From the NCBI RefSeq assembly GCF_000275865.1, contig NZ_CM001555.1:124001-188000 (forward strand): a DNA stretch of 64,000 bases, in the 5' to 3' direction. A program made the position numbers and the translations under genes. Below are positions 17,325 to 25,735 of the stretch, in pieces (within the stretch, counting starts at the first letter, position 1; each line of letters begins with the position of its first letter). This stretch comes from Methanofollis liminatans DSM 4140 (GTDB taxonomy: Archaea; Halobacteriota; Methanomicrobia; Methanomicrobiales; Methanofollaceae). The notes beneath the pieces were generated by a model. That model had not been told where the DNA came from. It did not search any database and saw nothing but the letters and a program-made list of their open reading frames with translations.

Positions 17325-18464
17325 ATGGGATGGAGGGTCCCGCTCTCGGACGTCTCCCTTTCCGCGGAGGAGCTCAGGGCCGCGACGGCGGTCCTTGCCT
17401 CGGGCTGGCTCTCCATGGGGCCGGTGACCGAGGCGTTCGAGCGGGCGTTTGCCGACTACCTCGGGGTGACGTACGCGTTTGCCGTCTCCAGCGGGACCGC
17501 CGCCCTGCACCTGGCCCACCTGGCCGCGGGGGTCGGTCAGGGGGACGAGGTGGTCGCCCCCTCGCTCACCTTCGTCGCCACCGCAAACGCCGCCGTCTAT
17601 TGCGGGGCAACCCCGGTCTTCGCCGATGTCGCCGGGACCGACGACTTCAATCTCTCCGCCGACACCATCGCCCCGGCGCTCTCCCGTGCGACGCGGGCGA
17701 TCACCGTGGTGCATTACGGCGGATACCCCTGCGATATGGCGCCTATCCTGGAGATCGCTGAGGAGCGGGGCATCCCGGTGATCGAGGACGCCGCCCACGC
17801 CGTCGGAGCGTCATATGCCGGCAGGCGGTGCGGCACCATCGGGGATATCGGGTGCTTCAGTTTTTTTGCGAACAAGAACCTCCCCACCGGGGAAGGCGGG
17901 ATGGTCGTCACCGACAACGAGGCGTACGCCGGGCGGATCAGGACGATGCGCTCCCACGGGATGACCACCCTCACCTGGGACCGCCACCGCGGCCACGCCC
18001 GGGCGTACGATGTCGTGGACCTCGGCTACAACTACCGGATCGGCGAGGTCGCATCGGCCCTCGGGCTTGCCGGCCTCGCGGACCTGGACCGGGCGAACGC
18101 CCGCAGGGAGGAGATCGTGGAGCGCTACCGCCGGCGCCTCCGGGAGATGCCCGGGCTCTCGTCCCCGTTCGAAGGGGCGCCGGGCCGCTCTGCCTGCCAC
18201 CTCTTTCCTGTCCTCCTCCCCACGGAATTACCGCGGGAGGGAGTAGCGGCGGCGATGCAGGAGGCGGGCGTCCAGACGAGCGTTCATTACCGGCCCGTCC
18301 ACCTCTTCTCCTATTACCGGCGGCGTTTCGGCGGAAGAGCGGGCCTTCTCCCGGTGACCGAGGATGTCGGCGAGCGCGAGATCACGCTCCCCCTGTACCC
18401 GGGCATGGACGATCGCACGGTCGAGTACGTGATGGACGCCCTGGCGGCGGCGGTGGGCAGGTAG
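17325..18464 (+). CDS. DegT/DnrJ/EryC1/StrS sugar aminotransferase
   Basis: A PLP-dependent aminotransferase converting a keto-sugar nucleotide into an amino sugar, the step after the LegB-like dehydratase (LegC or ArnB/PseC-like). The 379 residues are standard. The PLP Lys is in FANKNLPTGEGGMV (~residue 184), the cofactor pocket residues are in SSGTAALHLA and IEDAAHAVGA, and the family ending HLFSYYRRRF is present. It starts 4 bp after the nucleotidyltransferase gene and overlaps none. Confidence 0.92.
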   Translation: MGWRVPLSDVSLSAEELRAATAVLASGWLSMGPVTEAFERAFADYLGVTYAFAVSSGTAALHLAHLAAGVGQGDEVVAPSLTFVATANAAVYCGATPVFADVAGTDDFNLSADTIAPALSRATRAITVVHYGGYPCDMAPILEIAEERGIPVIEDAAHAVGASYAGRRCGTIGDIGCFSFFANKNLPTGEGGMVVTDNEAYAGRIRTMRSHGMTTLTWDRHRGHARAYDVVDLGYNYRIGEVASALGLAGLADLDRANARREEIVERYRRRLREMPGLSSPFEGAPGRSACHLFPVLLPTELPREGVAAAMQEAGVQTSVHYRPVHLFSYYRRRFGGRAGLLPVTEDVGEREITLPLYPGMDDRTVEYVMDALAAAVGR

Positions 18465-18466
18465 GC

Positions 18467-19444
18467 ATGCAGGTCGCATGGGACGATCAGGTCTCGAAGA
18501 AGAGGTGGACCTCGATCCTCCGCTCCTCCGGGCACGCCTATTTCTTCCATACGCCCGAGTGGGCCGAGATCCTGCAGCAGACCTTCGGCCACACGATCGC
18601 CACGCGGATCTACGAGGTGGACGGGGCCGAGGTGCTCATCCCGATGGTCGAGAAGAGGACGGCCCCCTTCCGGGCGTACGCCTCGGTGCCCCACGGCTAT
18701 GGCGGGGTATTCGGGGCCGAAGACCTCTCGCCCGACGCCCTCTCCCGGATCTTCCGGAGCATCGTCGGCGGGCGCTCGGTCGGCCTCACCCTGCATCTCC
18801 CGCCGGGGGCGACGATCCCGGCGAACGGCGATCGCGTGATCCGGCGGAACAGTAACGCCTGGACCTCGGCGCATGTGCTTTCCCTCGACCGCCCGTGCAA
18901 GGACCTCCACGCCGCTATCCACCGGGAGATCAGGCGCCAGGTCAGGACCGCAGAGAAGCGTTCGGTCGTCGTCTGTCACCCCGACGGGATCGAGGGATAT
19001 CGATCCTTTTACTCCCTCTACGAGCAGCGGTCGAGGGAGTGGGGCTACCGGGCCCCGGAGTTTCCCTGGACGCTCTTCGAGCACCTCTGCGCCTGCGGCA
19101 CCCCGCACGTCCGCCTGCGGATCGCGGAGCACGAGGGCACGGCCGTCGGCGGGCTGATCACCCTCGAGTACGGCGATACAATCTTCTGCTGGGGTCTTGC
19201 CGTGCCCATGGCCTCCCGGCATCTCTACCCGACCCATCTGATGTTTTTTGACCTGATCGAGGACGCCTGCGAGCGCGGTTTCTCCTGCATCAACTTCGGG
19301 GCGAGCGGCCCGCTCTCAGGCGTGCGGAACTTCAAGGAGCGGTTCGGGGCGCGGGAGATACCGACAGAGGATTACCGCGTCCTCTCCGGCATCGGGGATC
19401 TCTGGTGGCATCTCAGGGGCTATCCCCTCTCCCCGTTTCTCTGA
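18467..19444 (+). CDS. GNAT/FemAB-like acyltransferase
   Basis: A ~325-residue protein with the double-GNAT layout of FemAB-like transferases. The C-terminal half carries NFGASGPLSGVRNFKERFGA, the family ending, and the central part RQVRTAEKRSVVV resembles the acyl-CoA or aminoacyl binding region. In this position it most likely N-acylates the amino sugar made by the upstream enzymes. The ATG at 18467 lies 2 bp after the aminotransferase stop; a longer open frame running back into the aminotransferase gene has no start evidence. Confidence 0.82.
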   Translation: MQVAWDDQVSKKRWTSILRSSGHAYFFHTPEWAEILQQTFGHTIATRIYEVDGAEVLIPMVEKRTAPFRAYASVPHGYGGVFGAEDLSPDALSRIFRSIVGGRSVGLTLHLPPGATIPANGDRVIRRNSNAWTSAHVLSLDRPCKDLHAAIHREIRRQVRTAEKRSVVVCHPDGIEGYRSFYSLYEQRSREWGYRAPEFPWTLFEHLCACGTPHVRLRIAEHEGTAVGGLITLEYGDTIFCWGLAVPMASRHLYPTHLMFFDLIEDACERGFSCINFGASGPLSGVRNFKERFGAREIPTEDYRVLSGIGDLWWHLRGYPLSPFL

Positions 19445-19450
19445 GCGTTT

Positions 19451-20989
19451 TTAGTGCCCGGGCACCCGGGCTGCGACGAGCGCCCCCACCCTCCTGAGGA
19501 CGCCCCTCTCCTCCCCGGTCAGGACGGCGGCGTAGAGGAAGCAGCAATAGAGCCCGACGAGGAGGACGGTCAGCGGCACCGGGTGGACCAGGGCCCGAAG
19601 GAGGAAGAAGGCGCCCAGCAGGACGAGCACGGCCGGTATGACCTGGCGGTAGGGCGCAAGGTCGATCCCCACCCCGAAGACCCGTTTCAGAACAACGACG
19701 AGCATCCCGCCGAGAAGGACGAAAGAGCCCGCCGTCCCGATCGCCGCTCCCATGACGCCGAAGACCGGGATAAGGGCGGCGTTTGCGGCGATGTTCGTCC
19801 CGGTGACCGCCAGGTTGGTCTTTGAGGAGAGGTCGGGCCGGTCCATCGCCGTGACGGCGGCCCCGATCGCCGCCATCGGCCCGAAGGCGATCATCGCGAG
19901 GGCGAGGACCGTGAGGGGCGGGACGGCCGGGAGAAAGGCGGGGCCGATCAGCACCGGGATGATCTCGCCGGCAAGGCAGATCATCAGCACCCCGGCGACC
20001 GAGAGGATCATCAGGGTGTATTTCACGGTCCGGTTCATCAGGGCCTCGATCGCATCCGTCCGCCCCAGGCTTCTGTACTCGGCGATCGCCGGGAAGGTGA
20101 CGGCGGAGACGGCCATCGGGAGGGCGAGGAGGATTGAGCGCGACAGGGCGATCGCCATCGCGTAGACCCCGACGTCGGCGTCGTCGAGATAATAACCCAC
20201 CATCAGGGTGTCGGTGGAGATCATCGCCGAGTAGAGGATGCTGGCCAGGAAGACCCGGGACCCGAACGCCAGCAGGCGCCTGCTGACCGCAGCGTAGTCC
20301 CGCGTGCTGAACTGCAGGCGGCCGCCGGCGACCGAGGCCATCAGGAGGAGGATCCCGGCCTCGGCGACCACCACCGAGAGGGCGGCGCCGGTCACGCCCC
20401 ATCCCGCACTGAGGAAGAGGACGTTCATGCCGACCAGGAGGAGGGAGCGGAGGAGAGAGCGGAGGGAGTGGGCCTTCATCTCCCGCATGCCGTTGAGGAC
20501 GCCGAGCAGGATGTTGTTGACGACGAAGAGCGGGACCGAGAGGGAGACGATCCTGATCACGCCGGCAAGACCGGGCATCGAGAAGAGGGCGGCCAGGAGA
20601 TCCGAGGAGACGAAGAGGGCGCCGGCAAACACCACCCCGAGCCCGGCGCCGTTGATCAGGCCGACCGTGACCGATGCGTTCACGGCCTCCCGGTCGCCGC
20701 CCGAACCGGCGACGTACCTGACCATCGCCTCCGGGATGCCCAGGCAGGCGACCATCGAGACGAGCGTGGTGAGGATGAGGGCGAGGGCGTAGAGCCCGTA
20801 CTCGGCGACGCCGAGCCAGCGCCCCAGGATCACCGTGAGGAGAAAACCGAGACCGAGGGCGGCGACCTGGCCGGAAAACGTCCAGCCGACGTCGAATACA
20901 AATTTTTTCGCCTCCTGAATCGTTTCTCCCCCTGTGTCAGCTTCGCAGGAGTGTGGCGCCGCTCTGCTCCTTCCCGCGGCTTCCTGCAC
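19451..20989 (-). CDS. Oligosaccharide flippase (Wzx/MATE-like)
   Basis: A polytopic membrane protein of about 490-512 residues with twelve or more hydrophobic segments, of the polysaccharide-biosynthesis export family. It is expected to flip lipid-linked glycan across the membrane. The first helix region reads VFDVGWTFSGQVAALGLGFLL, and the loop GRWLGVAEYGLYALALIL is typical. The GTG at 20989 is the only standard start; a TATA box at ~21004-21014 lies so close that it would put the transcript start inside this N-terminus. The true start may be the downstream ATT in GGAGAAACGATT, which has a good ribosome-binding sequence, but that would be unusual. Confidence 0.88.
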   Translation of the reverse strand: MQEAAGRSRAAPHSCEADTGGETIQEAKKFVFDVGWTFSGQVAALGLGFLLTVILGRWLGVAEYGLYALALILTTLVSMVACLGIPEAMVRYVAGSGGDREAVNASVTVGLINGAGLGVVFAGALFVSSDLLAALFSMPGLAGVIRIVSLSVPLFVVNNILLGVLNGMREMKAHSLRSLLRSLLLVGMNVLFLSAGWGVTGAALSVVVAEAGILLLMASVAGGRLQFSTRDYAAVSRRLLAFGSRVFLASILYSAMISTDTLMVGYYLDDADVGVYAMAIALSRSILLALPMAVSAVTFPAIAEYRSLGRTDAIEALMNRTVKYTLMILSVAGVLMICLAGEIIPVLIGPAFLPAVPPLTVLALAMIAFGPMAAIGAAVTAMDRPDLSSKTNLAVTGTNIAANAALIPVFGVMGAAIGTAGSFVLLGGMLVVVLKRVFGVGIDLAPYRQVIPAVLVLLGAFFLLRALVHPVPLTVLLVGLYCCFLYAAVLTGEERGVLRRVGALVAARVPGH

Positions 20990-21122
20990 ACCAACTCCAG
21001 GCGGCTATATTTAAACTTTTTGGCAGGGGGCGGCGTGCTCCCCGGTGCTCACGCCCCGGCTGCGAAAAAACGAATCTCTCTCCTTTCGCGACCTATAGCG
21101 CGATATCCCCCGAAGAACCCTC

Positions 21123-23303
21123 TCACTCCTCGTCGCCGCAAAAGGCGCTGAGAAACGCCTGGCGGCTCCGCGGGGCCTCGTCCTTCTCCGGCGGTGCGGT
21201 CTTCCCGCCGCCTTTTCCCTCGACCTGGGCGAGGACCGAGGCGGCCGTCTTCTCACCCAGCACGGGGACGAGCGCCCCGATACCGGCGGCCCTGAGCTCC
21301 TCGGGCGTGGTCAGGCCGGCGTTGAAGAGGCGGCGAGCGCGGACCCGGCCGATGCCGCGGAGTTTGATGAGCGGGAGGAGCTCCTTTTTGATCCCGTGCT
21401 TCACCCTGATCTCCAGGTCGGCGATCGGTTGCGCGAACGGCCGTTTGAAGAGGGAGGCCAGGCGGGAGGCGGCGTGGATGAGCCAGACCGCCGTCTCGAC
21501 CTTGTTGTGGATGTCGCCCGGCCCCACGTTGAAGCGCTCGCAGATCATCGCCTCGGTCACCTCCTCGGACCAGTTCAACAGCAGCATCGCCGTCTTGACG
21601 CTGCAGAAGAAGGCCTGCATCTCGTCGTCGCCATAGGGCAACCCGGTCCAGAGTTCGTCGATGTGCTCGTCGATGAAGCGGTAAATGACCTCGTAGTCGT
21701 CTTTGCGCAGGTACAGGGTGAGCATGTCCGGCGTTCTGGCGAGGGTCTCGAGCAGCCCGAGATCGGCGAAGTCCGGGGCCTTTGCGAGGGCGTCGACGAT
21801 CGTCTCGGCGCTCCGCGGGTCGATATAGAGCCTGGAGACCAGGGTGCCGTACTCGGTCGCCTCAAGCCGGTCGCCGAGGGCCGTGACCATCTCCTTATCG
21901 CAGAGCCAGTCGATCACCCGCTCGATCGTCTCGTGGATCGTGGACCGGCGCCCCTGGTGCTCGTAGGCGTAGAAGGTCCGGTCCATGAAGGCGAGCACAT
22001 CCGGGCGGGAGCGGCAAAAAGCCGTGGCGATGAGGGAGAGGACATGCGAGCGGAGGGCGTTTTCGGCGTTGCACTGCGATGCGATCTCCTCGGGCGGGGC
22101 GTCGATGTAATTTTCAAACAGGTCGTTTACGGCATCGGCAGTCTTCGCGATGAGCACCGCCTCGCCGTACGGGTCGAGGTGCGGTCGGCCGGCCCGCCCG
22201 GCCATCTGCTTGTACTCGCCCACCGGGATCGGGGCCATCCCGCCGTCGCCGAAGCGGAGGTAGTCGCGGATCACCACCCTTCGCGCCGGGAGGTTGAGCC
22301 CGGCGGCGAGGGTCGGCGTGGAGGAGATCACCCGGATCGACCCGTTCCGAAACCCCTCCTCGACGATATGGCGCTCTGCCGAGGAGAGGCCGGCGTGGTG
22401 GAAGGCCGCCCCGTTCCTGACGCAGAGGGCGAGGGTGCGGCCGAGATCGGTCTGCGCTTCGTGCTCGATCGCCGCCGACGCCGTATCGAGGGCGGGCTCG
22501 GAGAGTTTGAGCCCGCCGGCCGCCCGCTTCGCAAACGCCTCGGCGTTCCGCCGGGAGGAGACGAAGACCAGGCACTGCCCGCCCTCGGCGACGGTGTCCA
22601 GCACCAGGTTGAGGTCGTCGTACCGGGACTTCCCGGCCACGGTGCGGTCCTCCCGCTCGGCGAAATGGATCGCCCCCTCGAAATAGACGCCCTCCCGCAG
22701 GTCCACCGGGCGCCACTCGCTCGTGACGAGGGCGGCGTTCAGCCACCCGGCGATGGCGCCGGGGTTGCCCACCGTCGCCGAGAGGGCGATCACCTGCATG
22801 CCGGGATTTTTCATCAGGAGTTTGGCGATCACCATCTCCAGGGTCGCCCCGCGGTCGGGCGAACCGATCAGGTGGCACTCGTCCACGACGAGAAGGGTGA
22901 TCTTCGAAAGCCAGGGGGCGCCGTTTCGCAGGAGCGAATCGACCTTCTCCGAGGTGGCGACGACGATATCGTTTCTCCCCAGGTAGGCGTCGGGCCGGTC
23001 GAGGTCGCCGGTCGCCACCCCGACCTTTGCCCCCTTTCCCGAGAAGTCCTCGAACTTCTCGGATGCGAGGGCCCTGAGCGGGACGATGTACAGGCACTTC
23101 CCGCCGTCGGCGATATGGCGGTGCATCACCATCTCGGCGACGATCGTCTTGCCGCTCGCCGTCGGGATGGCGCAGAGGAGGTTTTTTTTCTCGAAGATCC
23201 CGGCGGCCACGCAGGCCTCCTGGGGCGGGTAGAGGTTTTCGATCCCACGCTCTGCATAGCGCGTTTTAAGGGTTTGTGGGAGGGGAAGGTCAGCTACCTT
23301 CAT
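21123..23303 (-). CDS. hel308: Hel308 ATP-dependent DNA helicase
   Basis: A Ski2-like superfamily 2 helicase that unwinds lagging strands at stalled forks. The ~726 residues show motif I AIPTASGKT (~45), motif II DECHL (~140), motif III SATVGNPG, motif VI QMAGRAGRPHLDPYG, and a C-terminal helix-hairpin-helix LRGIGRVRARRLFNAG. The C-terminus is longer than usual by a charged tail (KGGGKTAPPEKDEAPRSR). The ATG at 23303 gives the family N-terminus MKVADLPLPQTL; the longer frame to 23357 would translate an ORB element. That ORB sits 4 bp before the start codon. Confidence 0.95.
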   Translation of the reverse strand: MKVADLPLPQTLKTRYAERGIENLYPPQEACVAAGIFEKKNLLCAIPTASGKTIVAEMVMHRHIADGGKCLYIVPLRALASEKFEDFSGKGAKVGVATGDLDRPDAYLGRNDIVVATSEKVDSLLRNGAPWLSKITLLVVDECHLIGSPDRGATLEMVIAKLLMKNPGMQVIALSATVGNPGAIAGWLNAALVTSEWRPVDLREGVYFEGAIHFAEREDRTVAGKSRYDDLNLVLDTVAEGGQCLVFVSSRRNAEAFAKRAAGGLKLSEPALDTASAAIEHEAQTDLGRTLALCVRNGAAFHHAGLSSAERHIVEEGFRNGSIRVISSTPTLAAGLNLPARRVVIRDYLRFGDGGMAPIPVGEYKQMAGRAGRPHLDPYGEAVLIAKTADAVNDLFENYIDAPPEEIASQCNAENALRSHVLSLIATAFCRSRPDVLAFMDRTFYAYEHQGRRSTIHETIERVIDWLCDKEMVTALGDRLEATEYGTLVSRLYIDPRSAETIVDALAKAPDFADLGLLETLARTPDMLTLYLRKDDYEVIYRFIDEHIDELWTGLPYGDDEMQAFFCSVKTAMLLLNWSEEVTEAMICERFNVGPGDIHNKVETAVWLIHAASRLASLFKRPFAQPIADLEIRVKHGIKKELLPLIKLRGIGRVRARRLFNAGLTTPEELRAAGIGALVPVLGEKTAASVLAQVEGKGGGKTAPPEKDEAPRSRQAFLSAFCGDEE

Positions 23304-23307
23304 ATGA

Positions 23308-23329
23308 ACCCCTTTGTTTCCACTCGAAA
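23308..23329 (-). repeat. ORB-like element at the hel308 start
   Basis: On the minus strand this reads GAGTGGAAACAAAGGGG plus T, differing from the origin ORBs mainly at one base of the 5' half. Its G-run ends about 5 nt before the hel308 ATG and may double as the ribosome-binding sequence. It is ~10.3 kb from the origin. Confidence 0.72.
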
Positions 23330-23411
23330 ATCCGGCAAGCGCCCATAAATTTCTCAAAATATAGTTTTTAGTGGATATCCTGCTCCACCGGAAACCGTGC
23401 GGCGCACGCCC

Positions 23412-23951
23412 CTAGTAGTAGTAGTCCAGGATATTTTCCTTCTCTTCGCGCCGCTTCTTCTCCAGGAAGGAGAATACCGCCTCGTGAGGAACGCCGTTGA
23501 TCAGCATGTCGATGGCGGTGCGGGCGTTCTTGAGCTGATCGGGCAGCCCGATCATCGCCACGGTCTTGCCCTGCACCGAGAGCTCGATCCCGGCCATGTT
23601 CTCGATCTGCTCGCGCGCCCGTCCGGCCTTGCCGATGATCCGCCCGCGGAGGCGCTCCTGCTGCTGCGGCGAGGGCTCGATCCCGGAGAGATCGATCACG
23701 TCCAGGACCAGGTCGTCATCCTCAAGGAGGATGAAGGCCCGTTCCGGCGAGAAACCCCGGCCGATTGCGGTGACGACCTCTGCCGCCCGCAGCGCTCCCA
23801 CCGGGTCCTCGCCCTCGACCTTCACCAGCCCTTCCTCGCTGTCGATGGTGATGGCGGCGCCGGTCTTCTCTTCGAGTTTCCTCTTGGTAAGCCCACCCTT
23901 TCCGATGAGGGAGCCCACCCTGTTTGTCCCGATCCTGATTTCCTGTATCAT
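23412..23951 (-). CDS. KH-domain RNA-binding protein (Pno1/Dim2-like)
   Basis: A 179-residue protein with two KH domains, the archaeal counterpart of Pno1/Dim2, which helps mature the 3' end of 16S rRNA in pre-40S-like particles. The GxxG loops are visible in GSLIGKGGLTKRK (~residue 13) and RIIGKAGRAREQ (~105). The C-terminus ends in a basic helix and a short YYY. It lies 6 bp downstream of rio1, whose product is another small-subunit maturation factor, and that linkage is recurrent in archaea. Confidence 0.9.
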   Translation of the reverse strand: MIQEIRIGTNRVGSLIGKGGLTKRKLEEKTGAAITIDSEEGLVKVEGEDPVGALRAAEVVTAIGRGFSPERAFILLEDDDLVLDVIDLSGIEPSPQQQERLRGRIIGKAGRAREQIENMAGIELSVQGKTVAMIGLPDQLKNARTAIDMLINGVPHEAVFSFLEKKRREEKENILDYYY

Positions 23952-23957
23952 CTCTCT

Positions 23958-24761
23958 TCACCGATCCCTATCACCGAGCCGTTTGATCGCCCCGCCGGTT
24001 ACCTCGCGCATCAGCGCCTCCTCGTCCTCGACCTCGCAGAGGGCGGAGAAAAACCGGTTGACGTTCCTGATATCCCTGATCAGAAAGGTGCCGGCGTTCG
24101 GGTGATCGCGGGTGACCGCCTGGCCCATATCGATGATATAGGGTTTGTCCTGCCAGAGTATATTGTATTCACTCAGGTCACCGTGGACGAGCCGCGCCTC
24201 CTGGTAGAGACGTTTGATCTCGTCGACCACCGCACGGTAGGCCGTCGCCGGGTCGGAAAGGCCCACCGAGCGGATCTGCTGGGCAGGAATGTCGCCTTCC
24301 CCGATGAACTCCATGATCAGGATGTTGCGCTCGAAGGCATAGGGTTCGGGGACCGGGACGCCGGCCTCCCGGGCGCGCCTCAGGTTTGCGAACTCCTTTT
24401 TCGTCCAGGTGAAGACGATCTCCTTGCGGCTCCGGCGCACCGAGGCGAAGCGCGGATCGCCGAGGATGTACTCGGCCATCGCCTTGAAGTTGGCGTTGCG
24501 TATCCGGTAGATCTTGATCGCCACCGGCGCACCCTCGCGCTCCCCGATAAAGACGTTCGCCTCTTTTCCGGTGGAGATCGAGCCGCCGATCGCCGATATC
24601 TTCTTCCGGTGGACAAGGCGGTACAGGGCGAGGAGGGTCTCCTCGTCGAAGACCTCCCCGCGCACCTTGCGGGTGTTCTCGTCTTTGATCCGGATGCCCA
24701 TCTCCTCGAGCTTCCGGTCGAAATCCTTACCTTCCCTGTCCTTTGCCATAATCGTCCTCAC
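23958..24761 (-). CDS. rio1: Rio1-type serine protein kinase/ATPase
   Basis: An atypical kinase involved in small ribosomal subunit maturation. The 267 residues show the nucleotide loop GSISTGKEANVF (~residue 62), the catalytic Asp in VHGDLSEYNILW (~190), and the metal-binding Asp in YIIDMGQAV. It overlaps tyrS by four bases and precedes the KH gene, forming the operon tyrS-rio1-KH. Confidence 0.95.
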   Translation of the reverse strand: MRTIMAKDREGKDFDRKLEEMGIRIKDENTRKVRGEVFDEETLLALYRLVHRKKISAIGGSISTGKEANVFIGEREGAPVAIKIYRIRNANFKAMAEYILGDPRFASVRRSRKEIVFTWTKKEFANLRRAREAGVPVPEPYAFERNILIMEFIGEGDIPAQQIRSVGLSDPATAYRAVVDEIKRLYQEARLVHGDLSEYNILWQDKPYIIDMGQAVTRDHPNAGTFLIRDIRNVNRFFSALCEVEDEEALMREVTGGAIKRLGDRDR

Positions 24762-25699
24762 GCCACGGCGTCATGGACGCCGGCGAGCATCTCGACGAGA
24801 TAGTCTGCGGTCATCTTCTTCAGGTCGAGGGGGTGGACCTTTCCGGCGCCGTAGGCGGCCTCGACGGCCTCGTACGAGGCGAACGCAAGGTCGCCGCCGA
24901 ACTTCTCGGGCCGGCTGAGGTTCACCGTCTCGAAGCGGGGGAAGATGTGGTACTTCAGCACCTGGAGCACCGGGTTCTCCTCGACTTCGGGCGGGCAGAA
25001 GGCCTTCTTCATCTTCGCCCTGATATCGTCCTCTGAGTCGGCGACCGAGATGAGGTTTCCGGCCGAGGAGGACATCTTCTTCCCGTCCAGGCCGTTGAGG
25101 ATCGGGGTGTGGATGCAGACCGGGGAGGGGTAGCCCATCGCCGGGAGGTGCTCGCGGGCGAGCATGTGGATCTTCCGCTGGTCGATCCCGCCGACGGCGG
25201 CGTCCACGCCGAGCATGGCGATATCGGCCATCTGCATGATCGGGTAGACCATCTGCGATACCGCCGGGTGGTCCATGCCGCGGCCGACCTCGTCCATCGA
25301 ACGCTTCGCCCGGTTCACGGTCACCTCCTGCGAGAGCTGCAGGACCAGGAGTTCGTAGTCCGGGTGGAGCTGGAGGTCGGTGCCCATCACGTATTTTGCG
25401 CCCTTGAGGCCGAGGGCCTCGAAGCAGCGGCGGTTGTACTCGGCGGTCTCCCTGACCTCGTCGAGGGTGCCCTTGTGATTCAGGAACGCATGAAGGTCGG
25501 CGAGCAGGACGGTCACCTCGAACCCGGCCTTCTGCAGGTCCATGAGTTTGTTCACGGTCACCAGGTGGCCGAGATGGATCTCTCCTGAGGGCTCGTAGCC
25601 CGCATAGACCGATCTGGCGGGCTGGTCGAGGAGAGCCCGCAGCTCCTCGTCGGTGACGATCTCTACCGTGTTGCGCGTGGCAAGGGAGTATGGATCCAT
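24758..25699 (-). CDS. tyrS: Tyrosyl-tRNA synthetase
   Basis: A class I aminoacyl-tRNA synthetase charging tRNA-Tyr. The 313-residue size is that of the compact archaeal/eukaryotic form. The HIGH-type motif appears as GEIHLGH (~residue 40), and the KMSKS motif as KMSSSAGN (~205). The tyrosine pocket sequence QLSQEVTVNRAKRS and the Asp of YAGYEPSG are present. It heads an operon with rio1 and the KH gene. Confidence 0.96.
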   Translation of the reverse strand: MDPYSLATRNTVEIVTDEELRALLDQPARSVYAGYEPSGEIHLGHLVTVNKLMDLQKAGFEVTVLLADLHAFLNHKGTLDEVRETAEYNRRCFEALGLKGAKYVMGTDLQLHPDYELLVLQLSQEVTVNRAKRSMDEVGRGMDHPAVSQMVYPIMQMADIAMLGVDAAVGGIDQRKIHMLAREHLPAMGYPSPVCIHTPILNGLDGKKMSSSAGNLISVADSEDDIRAKMKKAFCPPEVEENPVLQVLKYHIFPRFETVNLSRPEKFGGDLAFASYEAVEAAYGAGKVHPLDLKKMTADYLVEMLAGVHDAVA

Positions 25700-25735
25700 A
25701 AAAGAGAGTTGGGCGGGGTTCAGGATTAATCCTTC

